This document shows positions 44,293 through 52,646 of a stretch of DNA of 64,000 nucleotides, piece after piece. The DNA lies in contig JACKOD010000004.1 in NCBI GenBank assembly GCA_024234505.1, forward strand, positions 62,001 through 126,000, read 5' to 3'. Positions within the stretch are counted from its first letter, which is position 1. Each line of letters starts with the position of its first letter. This DNA comes from Hahellaceae bacterium. Its GTDB lineage: Bacteria; Pseudomonadota; Gammaproteobacteria; Pseudomonadales; Oleiphilaceae. Under the pieces are notes generated by a model that was not told where the DNA came from, did no database searches, and was given only the letters and a program-made list of their open reading frames with translations. A program made the translations under genes and the position numbers.

Positions 44293-45749
44293 CGAGCGGC
44301 GGAGCTTTCGTAAGTCACCAGAATTCTGTTAACCCACAGCCAATGTAACCACTCCGCTGCCCTCGCGCGGGGTTGCACTTTTCCCCACTTTTGCAGCAGG
44401 CTCTGCGCCGAATCTCCCCGTGTGATACTTGCCAGCAGCGGCAGAATGGCTTGATTCCCCAGATATGCGACAGGACGCTCGAGTAAGGGGTGCGATAACG
44501 CAGGCTGTTCAACAATCACGTGGCCTTGAATGACGGGGGTCGGAATCACCGTGGCCTGCTTGCAAATCTGAACCCGCGTGCTTTCCTTTAGCTCGGCAGG
44601 AATAAGCAATGTCTCTTGTTCGTCTAACGAAGCCGCTTTGACGAGCCATGGGCGGGCGCGCTGGCGCCAGAAGGAGGCATCGGGAAACCGATCCTGTTCG
44701 GCATAAAACCGTGCCGCCCAATGCGCATTGCGTGACACGGTTTCTATTTGCCTGTCGCGGTAAAATTGCTGTGCCAGAATGCGGTTGTTTGGCAGGGTCA
44801 GGCAGGTATGGACAACAATACTGGCCTGCAGTGCGCCTAGCATGGCCGTCTGAACCCCTTGAGATGACAGGGGATCGATAGATAAAGCGGCGTCGCCGAC
44901 GCGAATAAACTGGTCGCCCACCGGATCGTCGTGATAGTAACTACCGGCATTACAAACCCTGACCGGCGAACGGAGTTCGCCACTAAGGCAATGTTGCAGC
45001 AGGGTCGATTTTGCCAACAATTGTTGATATGTCTGATGTCTTTCCTCTGGCGAGCCGGCCTTACCTTCTTTAGGGTCGATAAACACGCAGGCGTTAATGG
45101 TTCCGTCGGGTAAGGGCGCACCCCAATACCAGGCATTGGCGCCCGCTTCGACTCGGGTTTCCGGGCTGTTAAATTTTACGTTATGCCAATAACCGTACAG
45201 CGCCAGCGTGGATGCCGAAGTGCGTTGTCTTTTTCCGGGGAGCAGGCCATGTTTACCGCTGGCATCGACCAGAAAACGGGTTTTGACCACCTGTGCCTGC
45301 TCCTGGCCGGCAGGCAGGACATCCAGCGTCCATTCGCCGTTTATCGGCTGGCTAGGGGCTCGCACGGTCGCTGGCTGCAAGACCCTGACACCGGCCTCGC
45401 GGGCCGCATCGAGTAAAATAGCATCAAACTTTCCCCGGTCCACCTGGAAACCCGGTTCGCCTTCCCCCGTCTTATGTCGTTCGGCTCGGGATGACCAATG
45501 AATGATGGCCTGATTCGCTCGTAAAAAGCCGGCTTGCTCTACCGTTTGACGTAACCCGAGTGCATCCAGAACGGGCAAAATACCCGGAGTGAGTGACTCG
45601 CCAATATGGGGTCTGGGGAAGGTGTCTTTTTCAATCAGGCAAACCTGATGCCCGAGCTGAGCCAGCTTCCGGGCAATAGTCGCACCTGCCGGTCCGCCGC
45701 CAATGACGCAGATATCTGTTGTGAAGTGAGCGCGGGGTGACGCGTCCAT
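44289..45749 (-). CDS. GoxB/LodB-like FAD-dependent maturation flavoprotein
   Basis: Flavoprotein of 486 residues, related to tryptophan halogenase-like flavoproteins: FAD motif VIGGGPAGATIARKL, then PRPHIGESLTPGILPVLDALGL, and the end-of-FAD-domain block FIRVGDAALSIDPLSSQGVQTAMLGA. LodB and GoxB are flavoproteins of this kind, needed for forming the tryptophylquinone of LodA/GoxA. It is divergent from the series that encodes the LodA/GoxA homologue, which supports that role. ATG 45749 preferred over an upstream TTG. The halogenase lysine is not expected and none is evident. Confidence 0.8.
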   Translation of the reverse strand: MDASPRAHFTTDICVIGGGPAGATIARKLAQLGHQVCLIEKDTFPRPHIGESLTPGILPVLDALGLRQTVEQAGFLRANQAIIHWSSRAERHKTGEGEPGFQVDRGKFDAILLDAAREAGVRVLQPATVRAPSQPINGEWTLDVLPAGQEQAQVVKTRFLVDASGKHGLLPGKRQRTSASTLALYGYWHNVKFNSPETRVEAGANAWYWGAPLPDGTINACVFIDPKEGKAGSPEERHQTYQQLLAKSTLLQHCLSGELRSPVRVCNAGSYYHDDPVGDQFIRVGDAALSIDPLSSQGVQTAMLGALQASIVVHTCLTLPNNRILAQQFYRDRQIETVSRNAHWAARFYAEQDRFPDASFWRQRARPWLVKAASLDEQETLLIPAELKESTRVQICKQATVIPTPVIQGHVIVEQPALSHPLLERPVAYLGNQAILPLLASITRGDSAQSLLQKWGKVQPRARAAEWLHWLWVNRILVTYESSAAR

Positions 45750-45966
45750 GGTCTGTTTATCCGATTCCAATTTCTTGCTCTATGTCAAATGATCTTCTAG
45801 GGTTAATGCAGACTGAATGCTATGCAATGCGTTGTCTTTTAACGATAGCCGCAAAGGGGAGTCTGTGCCATTGAATGGCTCGTTCCCGGCGGTCGCGTCT
45901 GGCTGTACGACCGGTTAACAACGAATTGTAGAAGCTGTAACGACGAATGGTAAAAGGAAGCACCTG

Positions 45967-46539
45967 ATGTTGCCCTCATCGCCTGGCATACCGATTTCCT
46001 CCCCGCCGCTGGGGCTGGTGACCGGCCTATTGGTGACCCTGGTGGTTGCCGGGGTGGGTATGGCTGTGGCGATCAATGCGTCAGGCCCCGCCATCGTCAA
46101 AGCGCGCTTAACCGAACCTTTTTCCTTCGCGCCTACACTAAAAACCGAGCAGGCGATTTACTTTGCTCACCAGGGGGTGTGGCCGGATTCGGTGAACCCA
46201 TTTCTGTTGTGGGGCGAGGCCGCGTTAAACGAAGAAAATCCCGCCACCCGGCGACAAGGGCAGGTCATTAGTGATGTCACCGTCACCCCGGACGGCAGTT
46301 TTCATTTTGCGCTACATGCCAAAGAGCACGCACTCGATCAGACACGCCTGAGCTTTGTTCATACGGCCACCGCCACCGAGGGCTTTGTACTGCATCGCTG
46401 GACCTGCAATGGCGGAGAAAGCGAGAGCCCCAAAGCGAATCTGACGACGGTTCCTGCCCATCTATTGCCATCATTGTGTCGGAATCAATCGCTCCGTCAC
46501 GGTGATCAACCTGTAAATCAAGGAGGCGTACATGACTAA
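45967..46539 (+). CDS. Pilin-like membrane protein without a prepilin cleavage site
   Basis: Protein of 190 residues with one N-terminal helix (LGLVTGLLVTLVVAGVGMAVAI) and a globular part ending with a pilin-type cysteine pair, HRWTCNGG ... VPAHLLPSLCR, the pattern of the disulfide-bonded loop of type IV pilins. There is no G-FTLIE cleavage motif. ATG follows AAGGAAG. Its stop overlaps the start of the GspF-like gene by 8 bases (ATGACTAA), so the two are translationally coupled. Function unknown; a minor-pilin or assembly role is inferred. Confidence 0.6.
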   Translation: MLPSSPGIPISSPPLGLVTGLLVTLVVAGVGMAVAINASGPAIVKARLTEPFSFAPTLKTEQAIYFAHQGVWPDSVNPFLLWGEAALNEENPATRRQGQVISDVTVTPDGSFHFALHAKEHALDQTRLSFVHTATATEGFVLHRWTCNGGESESPKANLTTVPAHLLPSLCRNQSLRHGDQPVNQGGVHD

Positions 46540-47506
46540 TCGCGCTTCAGACGAGATGGATGTACTTCAGTTAGTACGGCATCTGGATCAGCTGCTGGCC
46601 AAGGGCGTGAATCTTCAAGAGGCCATCAGCAGGCTCAGGGCCTCGGTACCTGCCGCCGCACAACCTGGCCTGAACGGGCTGGCGCAGCTTGCACAAGGCC
46701 AATTCCCGGCTGACGTCGGTGCAGCGCAAATGCCGGAACTCTCGGCTTTGCAGGGCTTGATTCAGGCCGCCCATCGCGAAGGCGGCAACGCACTGGCGAT
46801 GCTTCGGGCGCTGAGCCAATGGCGCAGTCCCTTGCAGGAAAGCCTGACACAACTGACCAGCGAGTTCAAAAACCTGCTGGGTTACGTCCTTTCCATCGCG
46901 AGTGTGACGCTGGTTTGTCTTTGGCTGTTTGTGACCAAGGTGTTTCCTCAGTATGAAGCGTTTTATAGTGACTACGGCGCGCAACTGCCCGAGTTGACCC
47001 GCGTCACGTTAGATACAGGGCAGATGCTGGCCCCAATGGGTTACCTGCTGATTCCCATCGTGATCTGGTACGTCATTCAGGTGCAACGTTTGGGCCGCCA
47101 GTTAGGCCAATGGCAGCCACTGGATCGCAGTTTTAGCGTGACGCCCGGCCTGCATCGAATCAAGCGACAACATACCCATACACTGTTTCTTTTGTATGCC
47201 GGTTTGCTAGTTAAAAGCGGCCTAAAAGGCCGAGCCGCACTGTCCGTGGCCGAAACCTTGACGGCATGCCCCCGAACCTCGCTCCCGCTGTCGCTTGCGG
47301 GTCATCTTGAATTGGCCGAAAAAACCGAAACGCTGGAAGACGAGCTGACATACCAGCTACAACACCTGTACTCAGGCTTTATACAACGCCTGTTAAGTAT
47401 GCGGCAGCGAGTCACCCTGATCAGTCAAACCCTGTTGGCGATTATCGTGGGTTGGCTGGTCATTGCCATGTATTTGCCTATTTTTGCCTTGGGCAACGCC
47501 CTGTAA
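46532..47506 (+). CDS. PilC/GspF-like inner membrane platform protein
   Basis: Protein of 324 residues with the two-GspF-domain layout: LVRHLDQLLAKGVNLQEAISRL, then membrane helices (LGYVLSIASVTLVCLWLFVTKVFPQYEAFYSDYG; MGYLLIPIVIWYVI), a second cytoplasmic domain (LYAGLLVKSGLKGRAALSVAE ... LAEKTETLEDELTYQLQ) and a C-terminal helix (TLLAIIVGWLVIAMYLPIFAL). PilC/GspF is the platform for pilus or type II pseudopilus assembly. No PilB/GspE ATPase is nearby; the protein would need one from elsewhere. Confidence 0.82.
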   Translation: MTNRASDEMDVLQLVRHLDQLLAKGVNLQEAISRLRASVPAAAQPGLNGLAQLAQGQFPADVGAAQMPELSALQGLIQAAHREGGNALAMLRALSQWRSPLQESLTQLTSEFKNLLGYVLSIASVTLVCLWLFVTKVFPQYEAFYSDYGAQLPELTRVTLDTGQMLAPMGYLLIPIVIWYVIQVQRLGRQLGQWQPLDRSFSVTPGLHRIKRQHTHTLFLLYAGLLVKSGLKGRAALSVAETLTACPRTSLPLSLAGHLELAEKTETLEDELTYQLQHLYSGFIQRLLSMRQRVTLISQTLLAIIVGWLVIAMYLPIFALGNAL

Positions 47507-47516
47507 GGAGACTGGT

Positions 47517-48038
47517 ATGAAACTGACGATAACTCACGCGCTCAAGTCTGCACGCACCGGTGGGGGCAGGGGGTTCACTCTGATTGAACTCATGGTGGTG
47601 GTCTCTATCATCGGCATTCTGGCCTCGATTGCGATGCCGGCCTATCTTTCCTATATCACGCGAGCACAGGTGGTAGAGGCGATGGTCATCGCCGACGAGC
47701 TCAAGGGACAGGTCAAAGAATTCTACAAACAGAAAGGCACCTTTCCTGCCGACAACAAAGAAGCCGGATTGCCCGCCCCCGAGTTACTGCTCGGTAATTA
47801 TGTCACCCGTGTGGCGCTCGAAGAGGGCGCATTTCAAATTACGCTGGGCAATAAAGCGAACAATTTACTTAAAGATAAAATACTTACCTTACGCCCGGCC
47901 GTGGTTACTGACAGCCCGGTGAGCCCGTTCTCCTGGTTATGTGGCAATTCGCCGCCCGTAAAAGGCATGACAGCCATCGGCCCCAATCGCACCAGCGTAA
48001 CCCCCGCGCTCTTGCCGGTGTCCTGTCGAGATCTTTAA
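47517..48038 (+). CDS. Type IV prepilin (PilA-like)
   Basis: Prepilin of 173 residues: a basic leader ending RG, cleavage site G-FTLIELMVVVSIIGILASIAMPAYLSY with the conserved Glu5, then a pilin head with a C-terminal disulfide loop, FSWLCGNSPP ... LLPVSCRDL. ATG 47517 follows AAGGAG by six bases and is 10 bases after the GspF-like stop. It could be a major or minor pilin of a dedicated short fibre. The frame also runs from 47463 within the previous gene, but that start is unlikely. Confidence 0.9.
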   Translation: MKLTITHALKSARTGGGRGFTLIELMVVVSIIGILASIAMPAYLSYITRAQVVEAMVIADELKGQVKEFYKQKGTFPADNKEAGLPAPELLLGNYVTRVALEEGAFQITLGNKANNLLKDKILTLRPAVVTDSPVSPFSWLCGNSPPVKGMTAIGPNRTSVTPALLPVSCRDL

Positions 48039-48066
48039 CAAAGTTGCAGCGATCACCCTGTAGCGA

Positions 48067-48119
48067 GGGGCGGCCTCGCCCCGAATACCGAGCCTCAGTA
48101 GCCGAAAGCCCCTTCGGGG
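48067..48119. repeat. GC-rich hairpin cluster after the prepilin gene
   Basis: In the 218-base gap 48039-48256 there is a 6-bp stem GGGGCG-GCCT-CGCCCC (48067-48082) and nearby CCCC-TTC-GGGG (around 48109-48119). They could end the pilin transcript or be another dispersed repeat. The gap ends with AAGGAG (48245-48250) for the next gene. Confidence 0.45.
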
Positions 48120-48256
48120 ACGAGCCGCCTGTTGGGGAGCAAATTAAGACGCCACACCTGCAGTAGTTGTTGTAGAGAACGAATAAAAACAATAACCGGT
48201 TACCCGCTGGCCATGGCGTTAAACCTTTGGCCATTGCATATAAAAAGGAGCCTTGA

Positions 48257-49777
48257 ATGCAACAGAAATTTTCCAAACACATGCGCGCTTTCCCCTCGGG
48301 TGAGTTACTGGAACTCTCCGGCAATCTGGGTAAGCCCGCCGATTTTACCTGGCGGGATTATCTGCTCATGCTGTTAAAGATTGATGCAGGAATCGAACAT
48401 GGGTTAATGGTGCAGTACCTCTACGCGGCCTATTCTCTGGGTGGGGATCAGGTTCCCGAAGACCAGCGAGATCGTGTGCGACGCTGGCAGCAGACGATAT
48501 TGAGCATTGCCAAAGAAGAAATGGGTCACCTCATGACCGTTCAGAATGTCATCACCTGTATGGGCGGTGCCGTTAGTCTGGATCGGGAAGACTACCCCTG
48601 GGATCACGAGTTTTACCCGTTCCCTTTCGAACTGGAGCCGCTGACCCTCGACTCACTGGCCAAATATGTCTACACCGAAGCCCCCTTGGGATGGGGTGAA
48701 CAGGAAAGCGAGACCAAAGCCCTGACCCAGGCCATCAAGCAGCATAAAGAAGGCATCCTCAAGCGCGTGATGGAGGGCAAAATCCCCCCGCGCCCCGATG
48801 TGAAATCGGTTGCGGCCTTGTTCAAAGTGGTGCTCGAAATTATCAAAGATCCTGCGCGAATCTCGGATGATGATTTCCATCCCGAAACCTTTGCCCAGCA
48901 AGCCTCTTGGGGAGCATGGGCACGCAATCACGGACAGGTATCGGGTGAAGATGCCACCGACGAACTCAGTGATGGCAGCCAGCCTAAAAAGCCCCGCACC
49001 TGTCCCACCACCGCCGATGTGATTGTGGTGCCGGTAGCCACCCGCGACGACGTGATTAATGCGCTGGAGCAGGTGGCCGAACAAGGCGAAGCGGCCCATT
49101 CCAGTGCCGAGAAGTCGCACTTTGCGCGCTTTCTGCATATTTACGAAGAATTTAGTCGGCATTTTCCGGAAAACAGCGAGCGTCAGCCCGTTCATCCTCA
49201 GGCCCAGCCTGCCCGCGATCTGCCTATTAATCCCAGCAGTCTGGGTAAGCTCAAACGACAAGATGGCGACATGGCAGCCCGCAACACCCCCATTAAAAAC
49301 AAACTGACCTGCGAGTGGGCGTCGTTGTTCGATTTGCGTTATCGCCTGTTACTCACGTACCTGACCCATACTTTCCGACTGGCGCGAGGCACCAATCCCA
49401 ATAAAGGTGCCGGTACCTATCAGGCACTGACACATCGCACGTTTGGCGAAATGTACAACCTCAAAGCACTGGCGGAGATACTGGTGCGCGCACCGTTAGA
49501 TGAACCAGGACAACCTTTCAAACCGGCCGGGCCTACGTTCCAGATGCCTTACACTCTGGAATTGCCCGAGAACGCCGTGAGCTGCTGGCTGCAATACCGC
49601 GACATTCTCGACGCCAGTGAAAACGTTCGCTTGGCGATTCGTGATCTGGCCGGTAACAAATTGACCCACAGCGAGCAACAGTATCTGGCTGCCATGGCGA
49701 ATGCCGACCGCGAAACCGAACGCTGGCTCGAAACAGTGATGGAAGCCGCCAAGGTTGCAAGCGCTGTGGAATCGTAG
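48257..49777 (+). CDS. Ferritin-like (VioB/iminophenyl-pyruvate dimer synthase type) protein
   Basis: Protein of 506 residues. The N-terminal part has the ferritin-like fold used in VioB, RebD and StaD: EHGLMVQYLYAAYSL (E near residue 48), then a second helix with EEMGHLMTVQNVITCMGGAVSLDREDYPW, giving an E...ExxH diiron-type arrangement. A C-terminal helical part (LTYLTHTFRLARG ... HRTFGEMYNLKALAEILVRAP) contains another possible E/H site. In VioB-type enzymes this fold couples indole imines; here its position before the CTQ oxidase suggests oxidative chemistry on the quinone or substrate. That role is inference. Confidence 0.8.
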   Translation: MQQKFSKHMRAFPSGELLELSGNLGKPADFTWRDYLLMLLKIDAGIEHGLMVQYLYAAYSLGGDQVPEDQRDRVRRWQQTILSIAKEEMGHLMTVQNVITCMGGAVSLDREDYPWDHEFYPFPFELEPLTLDSLAKYVYTEAPLGWGEQESETKALTQAIKQHKEGILKRVMEGKIPPRPDVKSVAALFKVVLEIIKDPARISDDDFHPETFAQQASWGAWARNHGQVSGEDATDELSDGSQPKKPRTCPTTADVIVVPVATRDDVINALEQVAEQGEAAHSSAEKSHFARFLHIYEEFSRHFPENSERQPVHPQAQPARDLPINPSSLGKLKRQDGDMAARNTPIKNKLTCEWASLFDLRYRLLLTYLTHTFRLARGTNPNKGAGTYQALTHRTFGEMYNLKALAEILVRAPLDEPGQPFKPAGPTFQMPYTLELPENAVSCWLQYRDILDASENVRLAIRDLAGNKLTHSEQQYLAAMANADRETERWLETVMEAAKVASAVES

Positions 49778-49788
49778 CTTGTCTCTAA

Positions 49789-49985
49789 CTCCCCTCTCCC
49801 AGTCTGGGAGAGGGGCCGGGGGAGAGGGCTTGGGGCTGGGCAGTGGCTTGGCAAATACCCCCTCTCCCTAGCCCTCTCACCGAGGGGAGAGGGGACGGTT
49901 AGGGTGGGTGGTTCGTCTCCGCAGAAATAACCGCGAGTCTCTTACTCCCCTCTCCCTGCTAGGGAGAGGGGCTGGGGGAGAGGGT
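49789..49985. repeat. Three REP-like elements upstream of the lodA-like gene
   Basis: Three 38-41-bp copies of a palindromic element: 49789-49829, 49858-49895 and 49945-49985. The first and third are CTCCCCTCTCCC-N5-GGGAGAGGGG followed by GGGGGAGAGGG; the second is closer to their reverse complement. Alternating orientation is typical of REP/BIME arrays. Confidence 0.85.
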
Positions 49986-50055
49986 AAGCGGGCTAGCCAA
50001 TACTCGAATTCATAAGAAAAACGCCGCGAAAGCGTGGGTAAAGAGAATAACGAAA

Positions 50056-50670
50056 ATGACAAAAACTAAAGGCACCAAAAAGCGCAATGGCACCATCCAG
50101 GACATCCGTATTTTACCTTCGTTGGCCATAGGGCGCTTAGGCTCCGCCAGCGAACCGCTGGACAACTACGAAATCCATACCGACCCGAATGCACCATTGG
50201 GGTTTCGTAACATTACCCGCGCCGAAACCTTTATGGTCGATACGGCAACAGGCGAGATTACCGGCACGCTGCCCCCCAGTGACCAGCCACCTAAATTTAA
50301 AAGCGGAAAAAAAATCCGACCCGTCGCGCCTTTTTTGGAAGCCTTCGTCACCTTAAGTGATGAGCAAGGCAACAGCGAGCTGGTTCCCCTGACCGCCGAC
50401 CTGCTGAAACAGGCCGGCTTACGCGTTCGCTGGCAAATAGCGGCGGGTAACCTGAAAGTCTGGCGTCGGACACAAAAAGAAAAAGACAAAATTCTCGCAC
50501 AGCTGGAGAACCTCGAAGACCATCAATTGCATTCACTCAACGGCGAGTGCAAACACTTCATCAAAGACAAAAAGGGCGCGCGCAAACACATTCCGTTTGG
50601 CACCATGCAGTTCATCAAGCCCAACAAACAGTTCCCGGAAATTCGTTTGCGCTTCACGCCCGCCAACTGA
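50056..50670 (+). CDS. LodA/GoxA-family CTQ oxidase, N-terminal fragment
   Basis: The first 204 residues of a LodA/GoxA homologue, ended by a TGA. The family start is clear: IQDIRILPSLAIGRLGSASEPLDNYEI, then the conserved beta domain, ending IRLRFTPAN. Intact family members continue about here with a glycine and the sequence VYG; the bases after the stop, in the same frame, read FVYGSTPLPDDPNIEIPQE. One change (GGA to TGA) would restore that. Without it this fragment lacks the quinone-bearing domain. No signal peptide. Confidence 0.75.
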   Translation: MTKTKGTKKRNGTIQDIRILPSLAIGRLGSASEPLDNYEIHTDPNAPLGFRNITRAETFMVDTATGEITGTLPPSDQPPKFKSGKKIRPVAPFLEAFVTLSDEQGNSELVPLTADLLKQAGLRVRWQIAAGNLKVWRRTQKEKDKILAQLENLEDHQLHSLNGECKHFIKDKKGARKHIPFGTMQFIKPNKQFPEIRLRFTPAN

Positions 50671-50691
50671 TTTGTCTATGGCAGCACGCCC

Positions 50692-52365
50692 TTGCCCGAC
50701 GACCCGAACATCGAAATTCCCCAGGAAATGGGCGGCGTTGCCTATTCCGATGTGCACATACCAGAAGAGCGGATCGTCTACGATAGCGAAAAAGGCCTCT
50801 GGAATGGCAAATACAAAGACGACCAGCCTACACTCAACACCTTGTCGCAAGGGCTCTATGCCGCTTATGGCAAAGCCCCTTATTTCAACTATTACGATGA
50901 CCCGCAACCCGCCCGAGGCTATCTGGACGATGCCTGCGACGGTATCGTCACGCTGGAATTGCTGGACGACAAAAACAAAATCAAATTTCGTGCAAAAGCC
51001 CGATTCTGCTCTGCGCCGCCCATCTTTGCGCCAGACTCCGAGTTTGTTCGCACCGTACAAGACGACGTCATGCAAGTCCTGCTTGGCCCTCAAGTCGATC
51101 CTCAACAGGTACCCATCGAAGACGCGCTCGACATTGTAAGGCGAGCCTACGAAACCGTTCGCTTCATGAATGTCGAAGTACTCAACGGCGATACCATCAA
51201 AGGCCGTCCGAATCATGCCGACACCATGCCGGCAGATGACTCCAGCGACTACAACCGGCCCTACGCACCGGTCATGGCACCGCATTCCATTGACACGCTG
51301 GCCATCGTCGGCCTGCATCAACAGCTTTACACCGCCATGAGCAGCGGCGCCGCCCCCTGGTTCTACGATGCCCTGCGCCAACCCCATGAAACCGCAGATC
51401 TTACCGACAAGGGGCGTCGTAAAATGCCCGCGCTCATGTCCGGTGCCGACACCAACTATCTGGCACTCACCCATCGCCAGATCGACACCATCAAACATGC
51501 CGGCCAAAACAACCTGTTCGACACCAGCGTAAAAGCCCCCGACACCGGGCTCACCCCCCGTAACCTGACCGCCCAATTACAATATCGAGGTCGGGGCAAC
51601 CCCTTTAATACCCACATCGCCTCCTCGGTAGGCAACTGCTGCCCCGGACTCGAACTGGATTTTCGCAGCGTGTGGAAACGCGCCTTTGAAGACATCACGC
51701 TGGTGGAACATGACAACTACGTGCTCGACGCCGAAGGCGACCACAAAGACCTGCAAGGCCACCGCCTGCTGGTGATAGAAATACCGGATGAACACGGTAA
51801 GCCGGTCGATCATCCGGTCGTCGTTCAGGCGATAGGCCCCACCGCCGACGGATCGGGCGTCGGGCCATTGGAAGACTCCATCGTCAATCTCGAATGGTCC
51901 AACACGCTCGCCGCCATCTGGAAGCACAAAGGGGAATACCTCAACTGTCGTTTCACCAAAGAGAAAATGCTGGAAAAGCAGGTGCTGGCGGATATCCCGA
52001 AAAAGCAGACCATAACCCGCAAGCTCAAAGTGCGCGACTTCTTCGAACAGGGCACCACCGTCATCAACGAAGCCCTCGCCAGCCCCGGTGAACTCACCCA
52101 GGGCCTGTGCTCACCCTGGCAGAACGACTTCCGCGAATGCGTGTGCTACTACTGGGCGTCCAGCCGACCCGACTACGTCAACATCGAACCCGCCGCCGAT
52201 GGCGGCAGCCGGGGCGACAACTGGATGACCAAAAAGCGCAGCGGCCAGTACGTCATCGACGACTACAAAGACAACCGCCTGATCAACTATCAGGATTTGT
52301 TCAACGACTGGGAAGACGTATTGAAATTCCAGATCGGCGGAAAAGACGATAAAAACGAAGGTTGA
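50692..52365 (+). CDS. LodA/GoxA-family CTQ oxidase, catalytic C-terminal fragment
   Basis: 557 residues in the same frame as the preceding fragment; with the TGA read as one amino acid the whole product would be 769 residues, a normal size. It carries the family motif PWQNDFRECVCYYWASSRPD (C685 to W700 in the joined count), which contains the candidate tryptophan for the cysteine tryptophylquinone, and an upstream cysteine (C631) that could be the partner. These enzymes oxidise amino acids and release hydrogen peroxide. No Shine-Dalgarno precedes a start here, so independent translation is doubtful. TTG at 50692 is only a nominal start. Confidence 0.8.
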   Translation: MPDDPNIEIPQEMGGVAYSDVHIPEERIVYDSEKGLWNGKYKDDQPTLNTLSQGLYAAYGKAPYFNYYDDPQPARGYLDDACDGIVTLELLDDKNKIKFRAKARFCSAPPIFAPDSEFVRTVQDDVMQVLLGPQVDPQQVPIEDALDIVRRAYETVRFMNVEVLNGDTIKGRPNHADTMPADDSSDYNRPYAPVMAPHSIDTLAIVGLHQQLYTAMSSGAAPWFYDALRQPHETADLTDKGRRKMPALMSGADTNYLALTHRQIDTIKHAGQNNLFDTSVKAPDTGLTPRNLTAQLQYRGRGNPFNTHIASSVGNCCPGLELDFRSVWKRAFEDITLVEHDNYVLDAEGDHKDLQGHRLLVIEIPDEHGKPVDHPVVVQAIGPTADGSGVGPLEDSIVNLEWSNTLAAIWKHKGEYLNCRFTKEKMLEKQVLADIPKKQTITRKLKVRDFFEQGTTVINEALASPGELTQGLCSPWQNDFRECVCYYWASSRPDYVNIEPAADGGSRGDNWMTKKRSGQYVIDDYKDNRLINYQDLFNDWEDVLKFQIGGKDDKNEG

Positions 52366-52380
52366 GATTGATTAGCTGCC

Positions 52381-52594
52381 CCCCTCTCCCTAACCCTCTC
52401 CCCGAGGGGAGAGGGGATGTTGTAGTGGCACCCTCAACAAAGGCAACGATAAAAAACATGCCCATGTGGAGCCGAAGAATCTTCTTCCTGACTCAAGGGA
52501 AATGGAGCTTAGCTAAACTCAACTCTCCCTCACAGGGCGTGCGGCCAAATAAACTCCCCTCTCCCGTGAGCGGGAGAGGGGCCGGGGGAGAGGG
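52381..52594. repeat. Two REP-like elements downstream of the lodA-like gene
   Basis: Copies at 52381-52418 (same orientation as the element at 49858) and 52554-52594 (same as 49789 and 49945). They fill most of the 281-base gap before the radical SAM gene, whose binding site AGGAA is at 52636-52640. Confidence 0.85.
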
Positions 52595-52646
52595 CAGATC
52601 GAAGCCACAAAACGCAACAACAACGACCAACCAACAGGAATCCACC

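Noticed and set aside
44289..45749. Tryptophan halogenase
   Set aside because: It shares the FAD fold, but the neighbouring CTQ oxidase makes a LodB/GoxB-type role more likely and no halogenase motif was identified.
49789..49985. Rho-independent terminators rather than REP elements
   Set aside because: The stems are strong, but copies recur in both orientations with conserved flanks and no T-tracts, which fits a dispersed repeat better.
50668..50670. TGA in the lodA-like gene as a selenocysteine codon
   Set aside because: No convincing SECIS-type hairpin follows at once, the family has no selenocysteine or cysteine at this place, and a Gly-to-stop change is simpler.
50533..51576. Minus-strand frame of 347 codons opposite the lodA-like gene
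   Set aside because: Long only because of codon bias in the real gene; no recognisable protein features.
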